Shown here piece by piece: positions 55,528-64,000 of a DNA stretch of 64,000 bases. Position 1 is the first letter of the stretch. Every line of letters starts with the position of its first letter. The position numbers and the translations under genes were made by a program. The stretch is from positions 69,927 to 133,926 of the forward strand of contig CAYMWF010000003.1 in the NCBI GenBank assembly GCA_964394085.1, in the 5' to 3' direction. This DNA comes from CAYMWF01 sp964394085 [NCBI: uncultured Gemmatimonadota bacterium] (GTDB lineage Bacteria; GCA-2686955; CAYMWF01). The notes under the pieces are model-generated. The model searched no databases. It was not told the origin of the DNA and saw nothing but the letters and a program-made list of their open reading frames with translations.

Positions 55528-55929
55528 TTAAAATGTGTCTTCGTCTTTCGGAATTATCTGCTTGACCCAGTTCAAGTCTCCGTTCCGCCATATATATGCC
55601 AGACCGAAAAGAAGAATTGCGATAAATATTCCCATTTCCACGAACGCCACGCCTTTCATTTCATTAAAAACCACGGCCCATGGAAAAAGAAAAAGCGCTT
55701 CGACATCAAAAATGATGAACGCGAGCGCAATAAGGTAGAATCTGAAACTGAACTGTATCCAGGCAGGACCGACCGGATTTTCTCCACATTCGTATGTCGT
55801 ATATTTCCCGGGATTTTTCACCTTCGGACGAAGCAATCCGGACAGCGCGAATCCGATTACGGCGAAAATTATTCCTACGAGAAGAAAAACGCCTATACTC
55901 GAAAACCCGAGAAAGTAGCCGGTTGTCAC
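55528..55929 (-). CDS. nuoA: NADH-quinone oxidoreductase subunit A
   Basis: A 133-residue three-helix subunit, first gene of the operon. The loop [43 protein letters not shown] is diagnostic, with the quinone-site loop Cys-Gly-Glu. The start is a GTG at 55929 behind AAGGAGG (5-nt spacing). The 230-nt region upstream contains no gene; I see no convincing promoter there. Confidence 0.96.
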   Translation of the reverse strand: MTTGYFLGFSSIGVFLLVGIIFAVIGFALSGLLRPKVKNPGKYTTYECGENPVGPAWIQFSFRFYLIALAFIIFDVEALFLFPWAVVFNEMKGVAFVEMGIFIAILLFGLAYIWRNGDLNWVKQIIPKDEDTF

Positions 55930-56163
55930 ATGCGCCTCCTTGTGATTCTATTCACAAGTTCAAACCGTAACTTCCTTCTATCCTGGCCCGTATCTTGTAA
56001 TTCCGTGTATAGAAAGAGGTTACAGCCTAGCTAAAATAAGCGGCCACGGTAACACAGCAGAGAAATGTATGCAATAGAAAATCAAAAAATCAGGCGGATT
56101 TGAATTCCGGCTGCCAACGTAGGATTGAAGTCGGCTATCTTTTAAAACAGCGGGGGAATACTG

Positions 56164-57348
56164 TCAGCTCCGGGAGGTGGAATAAAGTGGAGACATCTCA
56201 CGCAGTTTCGCCACATTGACTTCCAGACTGTCTACGACCGTATCGACATGTTCAGCCGTGTTACTTCGTCCGAGACCGAAGCGGATGGACGAATGCGCCA
56301 GGGTTCTCGGGACTCCGATAGCCCGAAGCACGTACGAGGGCTCAAGAGAATCTGAGGTGCAGGCTGAACCGCTGGAAACTGCAATCCCTCTCATGGATAA
56401 TATCAATGATTCACCTTCGATATACTTGAAACAGATATTGATATTGTGGGGAAGTCTGTGTTCGAGATCTCCATTCAAGTGTATCATGGGGATACGTTCT
56501 CTGACTTGATCGTAAAGACTGTCCCTCAATGTTTGAAGCCGGATCATTTCCTTTTTCAGATCACGCGCGGCGAGCGTACAGGCCGCTCCGAGCCCCACAA
56601 TACCGGGTACGTTCTCGGTACCCGATCTTATCGAGCGTTCCTGCCCGCCCCCATGGATGAGAGGTTCCAGCCCGACTCCCCTTTTCATGTACAGGGCACC
56701 GACTCCCTTCGGTCCATAGAACTTGTGACCGGAAAGAGCCATAAGGTCGAAGCCGTCTTTCTCAACGTCGACCGGAATTTTGCCAACTGCCTGAACCGCA
56801 TCTGAAAAGAACCGTATGCCCTTCTCCACGGCGATATCCGCGATTTCACGAACGGGTTGAATCGTGCCGATCTCGCTGTTGGCATACATGATCGCAATCA
56901 GGATCGTTTTTTCCGTGATTGCATCCTTTATAGCGGCCGGATCAACGATTCCATTCTGGGCCACGGGCACTCTTGTCACCGAAAACCCATTTTTTTCCAG
57001 GTGTTTACATGTTTCAAGCACTGCCTTGTGCTCGATGGGAATCGTGATGATATGATTACCTCCGCTCTTTTCCCGGAGATCAAAAGCTGAACCCTTTATT
57101 GCCAGATTGTCCGCTTCCGTCGCACCGCTCGTAAAAAATATTTCCTTCGGATCCGCGTTGATGAAAGCGGCTACTTCTTCCCGCGCTCCTTCAACCGCGA
57201 GTCTCGCTCTGATGCCGAAACCATATGTCGAACTGTTAGGATTGCCGTATTCGGACGTAAGGTACGGCATCATTTTCTCCAGAACTTCCGGATGTAAAGG
57301 AGTAGTGGCATTGTGATCCATATAGATATCTTTATTAACCTCTGTCAT
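56164..57348 (-). CDS. iscS: Cysteine desulfurase (IscS/NifS type)
   Basis: A pyridoxal-phosphate enzyme of 394 residues that mobilises sulfur from cysteine for Fe-S clusters and tRNA thiolation. Motifs: MDHNATTPLHPEV, FTSGATEADNLAIKG, the PLP Lys in SGHKFYGPKGVGALY (about 207), RSGTENVPGIVGLG and the catalytic Cys in AVSSGSACTSDSLEPSYVL (about 328). The long flexible Cys loop places it with group I. No iscU, iscR or mnmA adjoins it; the nuo operon, rich in Fe-S subunits, follows downstream. Some NifS-like proteins also release selenide from selenocysteine, but nothing here shows that activity. Confidence 0.95.
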   Translation of the reverse strand: MTEVNKDIYMDHNATTPLHPEVLEKMMPYLTSEYGNPNSSTYGFGIRARLAVEGAREEVAAFINADPKEIFFTSGATEADNLAIKGSAFDLREKSGGNHIITIPIEHKAVLETCKHLEKNGFSVTRVPVAQNGIVDPAAIKDAITEKTILIAIMYANSEIGTIQPVREIADIAVEKGIRFFSDAVQAVGKIPVDVEKDGFDLMALSGHKFYGPKGVGALYMKRGVGLEPLIHGGGQERSIRSGTENVPGIVGLGAACTLAARDLKKEMIRLQTLRDSLYDQVRERIPMIHLNGDLEHRLPHNINICFKYIEGESLILSMRGIAVSSGSACTSDSLEPSYVLRAIGVPRTLAHSSIRFGLGRSNTAEHVDTVVDSLEVNVAKLREMSPLYSTSRS

Positions 57349-57401
57349 TTCATAAGCTCCAGTTATCTGGACAATTACTTCTTCCCCCCCGCTCCTGACT
57401 T

Positions 57402-59033
57402 CTATTCTTCGACGGCTACTGCCTGAACAATGTCAGCCGCTCCATCGATTGCCGAACCGCTCTCCATCGATACGATCTTCATAAGGGATTCCCGATCGGC
57501 AGAAGAGACGATGATCGAATCGGCCTTGGCGATCAAGGGATCCAGCCCGATCTCGCGCTTGTATGCGGCAGTTCTTCCGTGGACATCCCCGATTATCTCC
57601 GAAACGAGCCTCTCGATAATCAGAAGACTGTCGGCTGTAAACTCCTCGTCCGTGTAATGGATGCCTTCATCAACCAGGAAGTCTTTGAAAGTATCAATAT
57701 CCGTTACGGAAAAATCATAATCCAGCGGTATATCAATGGAATCTTTATCCGCCGAGTATGCCACACCGTATTTAAAAAACAGCCCCTTCCTCAGGATCTC
57801 GATCATCAGCTTCCCCATCAACCTTCCCCCGAATTCAAGATCTGGAGTTATCCCGCCGTTTCCGTATACCATTCTGCCGCTTTCAGTGTAGAAAATATCA
57901 TCCTTTTCGATGGCGGTGGAATCCGGATCGTCAACCTCAAAATCTGTATCGAAAGCACCCGGGAGCCTTTCATCCCTGTGGATACACCGCCCGGAGGGTG
58001 TATAATAGTACGCCGTAGTCAGCTTCAAAGCGGTGTTCTCACTCAGTCGTCTTATCGTCTGGACCGAACCCTTCCCGTAAGTCTCCTGTCCGATTATCAG
58101 CCCTCTGTCCCAGTCCTGCACAGCCCCTGCTACAATCTCGGAAGCGCTTGCGGTACCACCGTTTACTAGTACAACAAGTGGGTAGTCTCCGACAATCGGA
58201 TCCGCCCTCGAGAAAAACTCCTTATCGTCCTGCAGGTGTCGTCCCTTGGTCGATACCACAAGCTTGCCCTTGGGGATGAAGGCGTCGGAAACATCTATCG
58301 CCTCGGGGAGAAGCCCCCCTGTATTATTTCGAAGATCCAGGATCAGACCGCGAACTCCATCCTGATTCAAACCGGTTACAACCTCCGCGATATTCGCACC
58401 GGCCCCCTCTGAAAAGTCGATCAGCCTGATGTAGCCGGCTCCCGACGGCAGGATGCCGCTGAACGGAATACTTTTTATCTCGATGATGTCGCGGGTTATG
58501 GTAAAGTCCACGGGTTCATCGAAACTCTCCCTGAAGATTGATATCGTTACTTCCGTACCTTTAGGCCCCCTCAGCTTCTTAACCGCGTCTTCAACGGTGA
58601 TTCCCCTGGTCGATTCTCCTTCGATACGGACTATTTTATCCCCCGGTCGGATGCCTATACGATCGGCGGGGGTTCCCTCGATGGGGGAGATGACTGTAAG
58701 CCAGCCGTCTCTGAGGGAAATCTGGATGCCGAGCCCGCCGAAATTGCCCCTGGTTGAAACCTGCAGTTCCTCGAAGCTTTCTTCGGGAAGATAAACGGTG
58801 TGGGCGTCCAGCTGCCCCAGCAGACCCTTGACCGCTCCTCTCATGAGCGTGCCGGCGTCTATTTCAACCACGTAGTTCTCCAGTACCTCCTTCAGGACTT
58901 CCGAGAACACCTTCAGGTGATTATAGCTTTCCATGAATGTTGATGTTTTACCGACGGAAACTGTAACAACTACTGTAATGAGCAGTACCGCGGCAAACAG
59001 GAAATACCGGCTGGTTCTCTTTTTGGGAATCAT
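57402..59033 (-). CDS. ctpA: C-terminal processing protease (S41 family)
   Basis: A membrane-anchored periplasmic serine protease of 543 residues. An N-terminal anchor (FLFAAVLLITVVVTVSV) is followed by a PDZ domain with GGLGIQISLRDG and SPIEGTPADRIGIRPGDKIVRIEG (about 95-170). The S41 core has GLILDLRNNTGGLLPEAI, the nucleophile Ser in NGGTASASEIVAGA (about 295) and the Lys base in GQETYGKGSVQTI (about 320). A C-terminal helical extension of about 130 residues is typical of CtpA-type members. It starts 1 nt after tmk stops (TGAAATG), so the two are coupled. Confidence 0.94.
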   Translation of the reverse strand: MIPKKRTSRYFLFAAVLLITVVVTVSVGKTSTFMESYNHLKVFSEVLKEVLENYVVEIDAGTLMRGAVKGLLGQLDAHTVYLPEESFEELQVSTRGNFGGLGIQISLRDGWLTVISPIEGTPADRIGIRPGDKIVRIEGESTRGITVEDAVKKLRGPKGTEVTISIFRESFDEPVDFTITRDIIEIKSIPFSGILPSGAGYIRLIDFSEGAGANIAEVVTGLNQDGVRGLILDLRNNTGGLLPEAIDVSDAFIPKGKLVVSTKGRHLQDDKEFFSRADPIVGDYPLVVLVNGGTASASEIVAGAVQDWDRGLIIGQETYGKGSVQTIRRLSENTALKLTTAYYYTPSGRCIHRDERLPGAFDTDFEVDDPDSTAIEKDDIFYTESGRMVYGNGGITPDLEFGGRLMGKLMIEILRKGLFFKYGVAYSADKDSIDIPLDYDFSVTDIDTFKDFLVDEGIHYTDEEFTADSLLIIERLVSEIIGDVHGRTAAYKREIGLDPLIAKADSIIVSSADRESLMKIVSMESGSAIDGAADIVQAVAVEE

Positions 59034-59034
59034 T

Positions 59035-59691
59035 TCAGGAATCCTTTCTGGGAAGCGCTCCCAGAAGCGGTTCGATATAGCCCGCTATTTCAGATGATAT
59101 ACTGGAGACCGACTTCTGTCCGTCGATAATACGGAATCTCTCAGCTTCGCGATCGGCGACTTCCAGGTACCCCATTCTGACTCGATCGTGGAACTCGATT
59201 TTTTCCCGTTCGATCCGGTCCTTGCATTCCGGTGTCGGTCCTAGCCTTTTCAGTCCCACTTCCGCGGGTACATCGACCAGGAAGGTAATATCCGGTTTAA
59301 TTCCCTTCGTGGCTGTAAGGCTCAGTTCCATGATCATGTCTTTATCCAGTTTCCTGCCGGCACCCTGGTAAGCGATGGATGCATCGAAGAAACGATCGCT
59401 TATGACAATACAATCGTCATCCAGGGAGGGTTTCACCAGACTTTCCACATGTTGAGCCCTGCTGGCAAGGTAAAGAAAGAGTTCCGTCAGCGGTGCCATT
59501 TCCTTGTGAGCTACGTCGAGAAGGATTTCCCGGATCCTTTCGGAAATAGGCACCTTGAATCCCCCGGGTTCGCGAGTCCGTACAACTCTGTGCCCTTTTG
59601 CTTCCAGGAAAGTCTGGAGGATTGATGCCTGAGTCGACTTTCCGCATCCCTCTACACCCTCGAAAGTTATAAACAAACCATTACCGCTCAC
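59035..59691 (-). CDS. tmk: Thymidylate kinase
   Basis: Phosphorylates dTMP to dTDP. The P loop is FEGVEGCGKSTQASIL (residues about 10-25), RTREPGGFKVPISERIREIL is the DRX/substrate motif, and SDRFFDASIAYQGAGRKLD and FLVDVPAEVGLKR complete the signature. Length is 218 residues, typical. It is the first of the tmk-ctpA pair. Confidence 0.97.
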   Translation of the reverse strand: MSGNGLFITFEGVEGCGKSTQASILQTFLEAKGHRVVRTREPGGFKVPISERIREILLDVAHKEMAPLTELFLYLASRAQHVESLVKPSLDDDCIVISDRFFDASIAYQGAGRKLDKDMIMELSLTATKGIKPDITFLVDVPAEVGLKRLGPTPECKDRIEREKIEFHDRVRMGYLEVADREAERFRIIDGQKSVSSISSEIAGYIEPLLGALPRKDS

Positions 59692-59812
59692 GATTCACAT
59701 TACTCCTGATAAAAAAATCCCGCAGAACGGAGAATCCGCCTCCGGTGACCCGGAAAGCAGAGGCATTCTTTCGGCGCTTTACCGGAATCAATACTAGGAA
59801 GGGGTGATCAAA

Positions 59813-59902
59813 GTGTCAACCAAAACAGGAAAGACGCCCTATTTGTGGTTGTTCCAGGATGGGCGACGACCGGCCGATGACGAGAGAATCAGTCAGGAAT
59901 GA
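59813..59902 (+). CDS. Candidate small ORF, 29 residues
   Basis: A GTG-initiated frame with GGAAGGGG about 9 nt upstream, encoding a 29-residue polar peptide (STKTGKTPYLWLFQDGRR...). It lies in the 281-nt gap between tmk and comM, opposite to both. Its stop runs into the palindrome at 59901-59919. No homologue is known to me and it may be chance. Confidence 0.2.
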   Translation: MSTKTGKTPYLWLFQDGRRPADDERISQE

Positions 59903-59919
59903 ACATTTACAAAATGTTC
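59901..59919. repeat. Perfect 8-bp inverted repeat in the comM-tmk gap
   Basis: GAACATTT-ACA-AAATGTTC, 19 bp. It lies about 50 nt after comM (minus strand), with no T run on either side, so it resembles an operator more than a terminator. A plus-strand AGGAGGTGAT, complementary to the 16S 3' end, follows at about 59930 but leads only to TTG-TAA. Confidence 0.5.
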
Positions 59920-59972
59920 TGTACCTAGAGGAGGTGATTTGTAATCGAACTCGATTGCGGGTTATATCTTGA

Positions 59973-61508
59973 TCAGAACAACTCTCGACGCTCGATGCTC
60001 CTGTACTGTATAGCTTCTGAAATGCAGCCCGCGTTGATGATTTCACATCCATTCAAATCCGCAACTGTTCGGCCCACCCTGAGTATACGATCGTATGCCC
60101 GCGCCGAAATTCCCATTCGGCGGTAGAGCGCTTCGAGAATCGATGCCGCTTCTGTATCCATCCTGCAGAACCTTCGCGTCATGCCATGATCCATCATTGC
60201 ATTCGAGTGGATATGAGGAATGCTATCGAATCGCCCGTGCTGTATTTCCCTGCTCAGGGAAATGCTGTCAAGGAGGCTTTCGATACTATCGTCCGTTTCG
60301 AATGAAGCGAGTTCATCATAGCTTGGTGGCTGCACTTCAATTTGCAGGTCCATCCTGTCAATCAAGGGGCCGGATATTCGTGTAAGGTACTTTGATATCA
60401 GCATCGGGCTGCATCTGCATTCAATCGCCGGATGGGTAAAGTAACCGCATGGGCACGGATTCATGGCCGCAACGAGGGTGAAACCGGCGGGAAAACTGAC
60501 GGAATAACGGGCCCTGGAAAGATGCAGCACCCTATCTTCGAGCGGCTGCCGGAGAGCTTCCAGGACATCCCTTCTGAACTCGGGAAGCTCATCGAGAAAT
60601 AACACCCCGTTATGCGCAAGGCTGATTTCTCCGGGCAGCGCCAGTTCACCCCCGCCCGCCATGCCCGCCAGGCTGATGCTGTGATGCGGAGCTCTGAACG
60701 GACGCTCCGTCATGAGGCGGAAATCGCCGTTCCGCTTGCCGGTAGCTGAATAAACCATCGTTGTTTCAACAGATTCAGCCCGGTTCATAGCCGGCATGAG
60801 CGAACATAAGGCCCTGGCCAGGAGTGTTTTTCCGGAACCGGGAGGGCCCGATAACAACATGTTGTGCCCGCCGGACGCGGCCACGGCGAGAGCGCGCTTT
60901 GCAAACGGCTGACCTCGAATCCCTGTTAGCATGTTCAGGGGTTGCTCCGGTTCGAAATCCGATCTTGCACTAGTCCTGCAGGTTTCGAGCTCCCCGCCCG
61001 TTGTCCATATCCCGAGATCGGATAATGTCCTGACCGGGACGACGTCGAACCCCTGAACCACGGATGCTTCTTCGGCGTTTTCCCAGGGCACAATCATACC
61101 TTTCGCTCCCGACTCCTTCGCTTCCAGCGCCATCGGGAGAACTCCATTCACTCCCCTCACTTCACCGGTGAGTGATAACTCTCCAACCACGGCATAGTTA
61201 TCGAAGCGTCTGGAATCGATATCTCCCGTGACACCCAGGATCCCCGCAGCGATGGGCAGATCGAACATAGCACCCCTTTTACGGATATTCGCGGGAGCGA
61301 GATTTATGACCAGACGGACATAAGGAAAATCATATCCCGAGTTTTTAATAGCGGAAGCTACCCGCTCCCTGCTCTCTTTGACCTCGACCTGGGGGAGCCC
61401 GACGATCGAGATAGCTGGAAGCCCTGACAGGATATCCACCTCGACTTCAACCATGTAGGCTTCGACACCGAACAATGCCGCACTTCTAATCTTTCCCGGG
61501 TCAGTCAT
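59973..61508 (-). CDS. comM: YifB/ComM family magnesium-chelatase-like AAA+ ATPase
   Basis: A 511-residue ATPase; ComM promotes branch migration during natural transformation in studied species, though the family is also found in bacteria not known to be competent. The N-terminal Lon-protease-like fold shows VEVDILSGLPAISIVGLPQVEVKESRERV. The AAA+ core has Walker A LLSGPPGSGKTLLARAL, Walker B GVLFLDELPEF, and the cysteine-rich MNPCPCGYFTHPAIECRCSP insert. The C-terminal SARAYDRILRVGRTVADLNG completes the pattern. GGAGGAG precedes the start at 61508. Confidence 0.95.
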   Translation of the reverse strand: MTDPGKIRSAALFGVEAYMVEVEVDILSGLPAISIVGLPQVEVKESRERVASAIKNSGYDFPYVRLVINLAPANIRKRGAMFDLPIAAGILGVTGDIDSRRFDNYAVVGELSLTGEVRGVNGVLPMALEAKESGAKGMIVPWENAEEASVVQGFDVVPVRTLSDLGIWTTGGELETCRTSARSDFEPEQPLNMLTGIRGQPFAKRALAVAASGGHNMLLSGPPGSGKTLLARALCSLMPAMNRAESVETTMVYSATGKRNGDFRLMTERPFRAPHHSISLAGMAGGGELALPGEISLAHNGVLFLDELPEFRRDVLEALRQPLEDRVLHLSRARYSVSFPAGFTLVAAMNPCPCGYFTHPAIECRCSPMLISKYLTRISGPLIDRMDLQIEVQPPSYDELASFETDDSIESLLDSISLSREIQHGRFDSIPHIHSNAMMDHGMTRRFCRMDTEAASILEALYRRMGISARAYDRILRVGRTVADLNGCEIINAGCISEAIQYRSIERRELF

Positions 61509-61768
61509 GCAACTCCTCCATCCTTTACATACTTAGAACATGGGTGTATATTGCACAGGTCGTACCCGGGAGAATGGAATGATGAACGATATCCGCAAAA
61601 TATTTACTAATTGTATAAACAAACCGAAGATAGAAACTATAAAGTATTTGCGACGTCGGGCACCTGTTTCTCCCGGTGGTTAGCGATAGAAAGCAACAGG
61701 GTCATCGCCTGACACCGTGTGGAACGGAAGATTCTGATCGAGCGACATGAAGGAAGGTTGGGTATCAA

Positions 61769-62233
61769 ATGGATAACATCGGATTGATTATTACAATCCA
61801 GGTAATTCTGTTCGTCGCTATAGGGTTTATCTTCTTCAATCTTGTTAAAGCGATTTCGCGGATGACGAGAGAACTGTGTGGGGTCAAGCAAATCCAGAAA
61901 GACATTATTTCCGAACTCAGACGGCAACGCCACGAGTATAGACGCCCCTTCGTCCTCCTGGAACACAATCCTGAGGCAAATACAGTAAGTATCCTGAATG
62001 CGGGGTCCTATCCTGCGGTCGGACTCGAATATGAAGAATTCACAAATCAGCTTCTCTCCTTCGCCCAGAAAATAACATTTCTGGCCCCCGGTGATTCGAT
62101 TATTGTCAATAGAACCGTTCCGGAGCCCCCGGATGCGATCGGGATCTGCTATTACGGGCATGAACGGAACCTCGAGTACTCATCAAAACTCATTGGAAGG
62201 GATCTCCTCATGAAAACCGGGTACTCCAGATGA
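61769..62233 (+). CDS. Small membrane-anchored protein of unknown function
   Basis: A 154-residue protein not recognised. It has one N-terminal transmembrane helix (GLIITIQVILFVAIGFIFFNLV), a short coiled linker (TRELCGVKQIQKDIISELRRQRHEY) and a soluble domain of about 100 residues. Strand-rich text such as RPFVLLEHNPEANTVSILNAG resembles an Ig-like or adaptor fold. GGAAGG lies about 10 nt upstream. A reverse-strand frame covers the same bases but lacks these features. The flanks (61509-61768, 62234-62598) contain no other gene I can support. Confidence 0.6.
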   Translation: MDNIGLIITIQVILFVAIGFIFFNLVKAISRMTRELCGVKQIQKDIISELRRQRHEYRRPFVLLEHNPEANTVSILNAGSYPAVGLEYEEFTNQLLSFAQKITFLAPGDSIIVNRTVPEPPDAIGICYYGHERNLEYSSKLIGRDLLMKTGYSR

Positions 62234-62467
62234 TCCCACCCGCTGATAAGTCCCGTCACACTCTCCCCTATCCCGCCGTGAGGGATTGCCTGTAATACCC
62301 AAGTTGCAGATTCATCCTGGTTGCCGACTTGCCGATTCAACAGATTGTCACCACGTGAGAAAGAATTGACCGGGATTTAATGTTGAAATTCAGATAAATT
62401 TCGCATTCGAGCGGCGGATCTGGAGCTTCTGAACGGTTCAAGTGAGGGTTTTGCTCGACGGCTATTC

Positions 62468-62496
62468 TTGACAAATGATTTATACAGGCTTAGCCT
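62468..62496 (+). promoter_or_regulatory. Possible promoter of the dsbD-like gene
   Basis: A perfect TTGACA (62468-62473) is followed after 17 nt by TAGCCT, a poor -10 (3 of 6). The 62234-62598 region around it has no gene; a small hairpin, TCAGG-GCTC-CCTGA, lies near 62548. Confidence 0.35.
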
Positions 62497-62598
62497 CCGG
62501 AAACTTCCATCGACCTTGCCGGTAGGGAAGGTTGAGCATGAAACGGTTTTCAGGGCTCCCTGAACAGGCCTGAATTTTCCACCCGCAGGAAGCGTATC

Positions 62599-64000
62599 AT
62601 GAGAAAAAAATTCTTACTCGTTTTACTGGTGACGATTGCAAGCACCATCGGTGCGTCCGCCCAAGAGGCTCCATCGGTGGTGATGACCCTGACCCCGGGA
62701 AAGATCGAGGTGGGACCGGGGCAAAGGCCCGTTATGGAAATCACTCTGGCGATACGCGAGGATCTCCATCTGTACAGGCACTCGATAGCGGTAGATATGA
62801 CTCTGCCGGAAGGGCTATCCTGGGAAAAGCCAGTCCTCCCCGCAGGCATCGAGGCTAAGGATCCCGCCACGGGGGATATGATACAGTCATATCTGACGGA
62901 AGTTCGGATTCCGGTGCATTTTCTCCCCTGGGACGAGCCTGCTTTTCCCACGGGCGAGGTTCTGTCCGGTAAAATTGAAGTTGAATTCCAGGCTTGCACC
63001 GAATCCTATTGCTTATTCCCCGAATCGGTAACCGCGGATTTTGAAATACTCGTAAATACCGGCAGCGGCGGTGCAACAGAAGTGTCGGGAGAAAAACCGG
63101 GAACCGCTTCGGGTGTGGAATCAAACCTCGAAATCGGATCAGAGGGAGAGACGGAGGAACTCACGAAGGGTGAACTGGAAGCGCTCAGCTGGATTGAAAG
63201 AGGTTTTCTTGCGGCACTGGCCGGCTTCTTCCTGACCGGGCTGAGCCTTAACCTGACCCCATGCGTCTTTCCCGTAATCCCGATTACAATCTCCTATTTC
63301 GGTGGTCAATCGGACAAATCGAAAGGAAGTTCTTTCGCATCAGCCTCCTCTTACGCCCTCGGAATCGCACTGATGTTCACCGCTCTCGGCCTTGTTTCGA
63401 GCCTGGCCGGAAAAACCTGGGGCGGCCTTTTTCAGGATCCCTGGTTCGTAGGCGGGCTTTCCATGATCATGCTGGTGCTTGCAGCATCGATGTTCGGAGT
63501 TTTCGAAATCGTGGTGCCGGCGTTTATTATGAACAGGCTCGGGCAGACGAAAGAGGGGGTGATCGGAGCACTCGTAATGGGATTGACTGTGGGTGTGGTT
63601 ATAACCCCCTGCGCGGCGGGAATCCTGATCGGCTTGATCGGACTGGTTGCATCAACAGGCATGGTCGTCAAGGGAACCATCCTCTTCTTCGCCATGGGTA
63701 TGGGGCTAGGGTTGCCATATATCATTCTCGGGACATTCTCCGGGCTTCTTTCCAAACTCCCGATGTCCGGGATGTGGATGGTCTGGGTGCGTAAAGTATT
63801 CGGCCTGATTCTGATCGGAGTGGCGGTATATTTCCTGCTTCCGCACGCCTCCGGCCTGGAAAATCAATTCCCATACTGGGCAGGCGTTCTCGCGGTCTTC
63901 TCAGGGCTGCTTCTCGGTTTTCTGGATAAATCCCCCGGATATTCGAAGGGATTTGATCGCGGACGCAAGGTTTTCAGCCTCGCTGTTATCGTTCTGGGGC
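62599..64000 (+). CDS. dsbD: Thiol:disulfide interchange protein DsbD-like (3' end outside window)
   Basis: An inner-membrane protein that carries electrons from cytoplasmic thioredoxin to periplasmic thiol proteins. The first 467 codons are present. A signal peptide (MRKKFLLVLLVTIASTIGASA) is followed by a periplasmic alpha domain with the redox pair in EFQACTESYCLFPE (about residues 131-137). An acidic linker leads to the CcdA-like transmembrane core, with one membrane Cys in LNLTPCVFPVIPITISYFGG (about 220) and the partner in VVITPCAAGILIG (about 336). The C-terminal thioredoxin domain would be beyond the edge. AGGA lies 8 nt before the ATG. It could reduce exported thiol proteins such as the selenoprotein and TlpA-like protein at 20-23 kb (inference). 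Confidence 0.9.
   Translation, partial: MRKKFLLVLLVTIASTIGASAQEAPSVVMTLTPGKIEVGPGQRPVMEITLAIREDLHLYRHSIAVDMTLPEGLSWEKPVLPAGIEAKDPATGDMIQSYLTEVRIPVHFLPWDEPAFPTGEVLSGKIEVEFQACTESYCLFPESVTADFEILVNTGSGGATEVSGEKPGTASGVESNLEIGSEGETEELTKGELEALSWIERGFLAALAGFFLTGLSLNLTPCVFPVIPITISYFGGQSDKSKGSSFASASSYALGIALMFTALGLVSSLAGKTWGGLFQDPWFVGGLSMIMLVLAASMFGVFEIVVPAFIMNRLGQTKEGVIGALVMGLTVGVVITPCAAGILIGLIGLVASTGMVVKGTILFFAMGMGLGLPYIILGTFSGLLSKLPMSGMWMVWVRKVFGLILIGVAVYFLLPHASGLENQFPYWAGVLAVFSGLLLGFLDKSPGYSKGFDRGRKVFSLAVIVLG

Noticed and set aside
59925-59945. Fragment of 16S rRNA 3' end (ATCACCTCCT on the minus strand)
   Set aside because: The match is confined to about ten bases and the flanks do not resemble rRNA, so it is a ribosome-site-like coincidence.
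61637-62161. Minus-strand frame of 174 codons
   Set aside because: It overlaps the plus-strand small membrane protein, which has a proper transmembrane helix and ribosome site; the reverse frame has neither.

Overview
The window is a contiguous piece of bacterial chromosome with moderate GC and dense packing. Almost all genes lie on the minus strand; the exceptions are a C25 peptidase with an NFACT gene (36.8-41.0 kb) and a small membrane protein with a DsbD-like gene near the right edge. It looks Gram-negative and probably belongs to an uncultured lineage of the FCB superphylum. The reasons are an outer-membrane-barrel-like protein, a gingipain-like (C25) peptidase, a secreted protein ending in an 'NYPNPFNP' FlgD/T9SS-like domain, a DUF5683 protein and an 11-gene complex I operon. 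A Krumholzibacteria-like lineage would fit, but this is an inference from gene content. No phage, insertion sequence with transposase, or CRISPR array is visible.

Layout, left to right. (1) 0-15 kb is information processing and heat shock on the minus strand. The heat-shock operon hrcA-grpE-dnaK-dnaJ-rsmE has a consensus promoter and a perfect CIRCE operator. It is followed by rpsU, mutS2, dnaG, rpoD, a CAU-anticodon tRNA, a C4 zinc-ribbon protein, the RNase P RNA and a bifunctional Rel gene cut by the window edge. (2) 15-18 kb holds signal peptidase I and two membrane or envelope proteins, then a selenocysteine tRNA gene (selC) with its own promoter. (3) 18.4-22.7 kb is the most interesting part. 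A 165-nt palindromic MITE-like repeat abuts an outer-membrane-barrel-like gene, which is followed by a TlpA-like thioredoxin and a secreted protein whose frame is interrupted by a UGA exactly at a thioredoxin-type U-P-Y-C motif. I read that last gene as a selenoprotein of a type I do not know as described. (4) 22.8-33.6 kb holds amino-sugar and peptidoglycan precursor genes (glmS, a glmM-like gene, ddl), a CPBP protease, dnaB, a family-4 uracil-DNA glycosylase, coaBC, rpoZ, gmk and yicC. (5) 33.7-45.4 kb holds a GT39-like glycosyltransferase, a nucleoside transporter, the C25 peptidase, NFACT/RqcH, an M28 peptidase lipoprotein, adenosine deaminase and a secreted BNR-repeat protein. (6) 45.6-55.9 kb is a complete nuoABCDHIJKLMN operon without nuoEFG. 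(7) 56-64 kb holds a cysteine desulfurase, a CtpA-type protease, tmk, comM/yifB, a small membrane protein and a truncated dsbD-like gene.

How the parts work together. Much of the window is core machinery: transcription, replication priming, chaperones, ribosome assembly and quality control. The accessory theme is envelope biogenesis and extracytoplasmic thiol chemistry: the Sec protein, the TlpA-like protein and a DsbD-like electron importer. The selC gene is about 4.5 kb from the UGA-containing gene; selA, selB and selD are not in the window.
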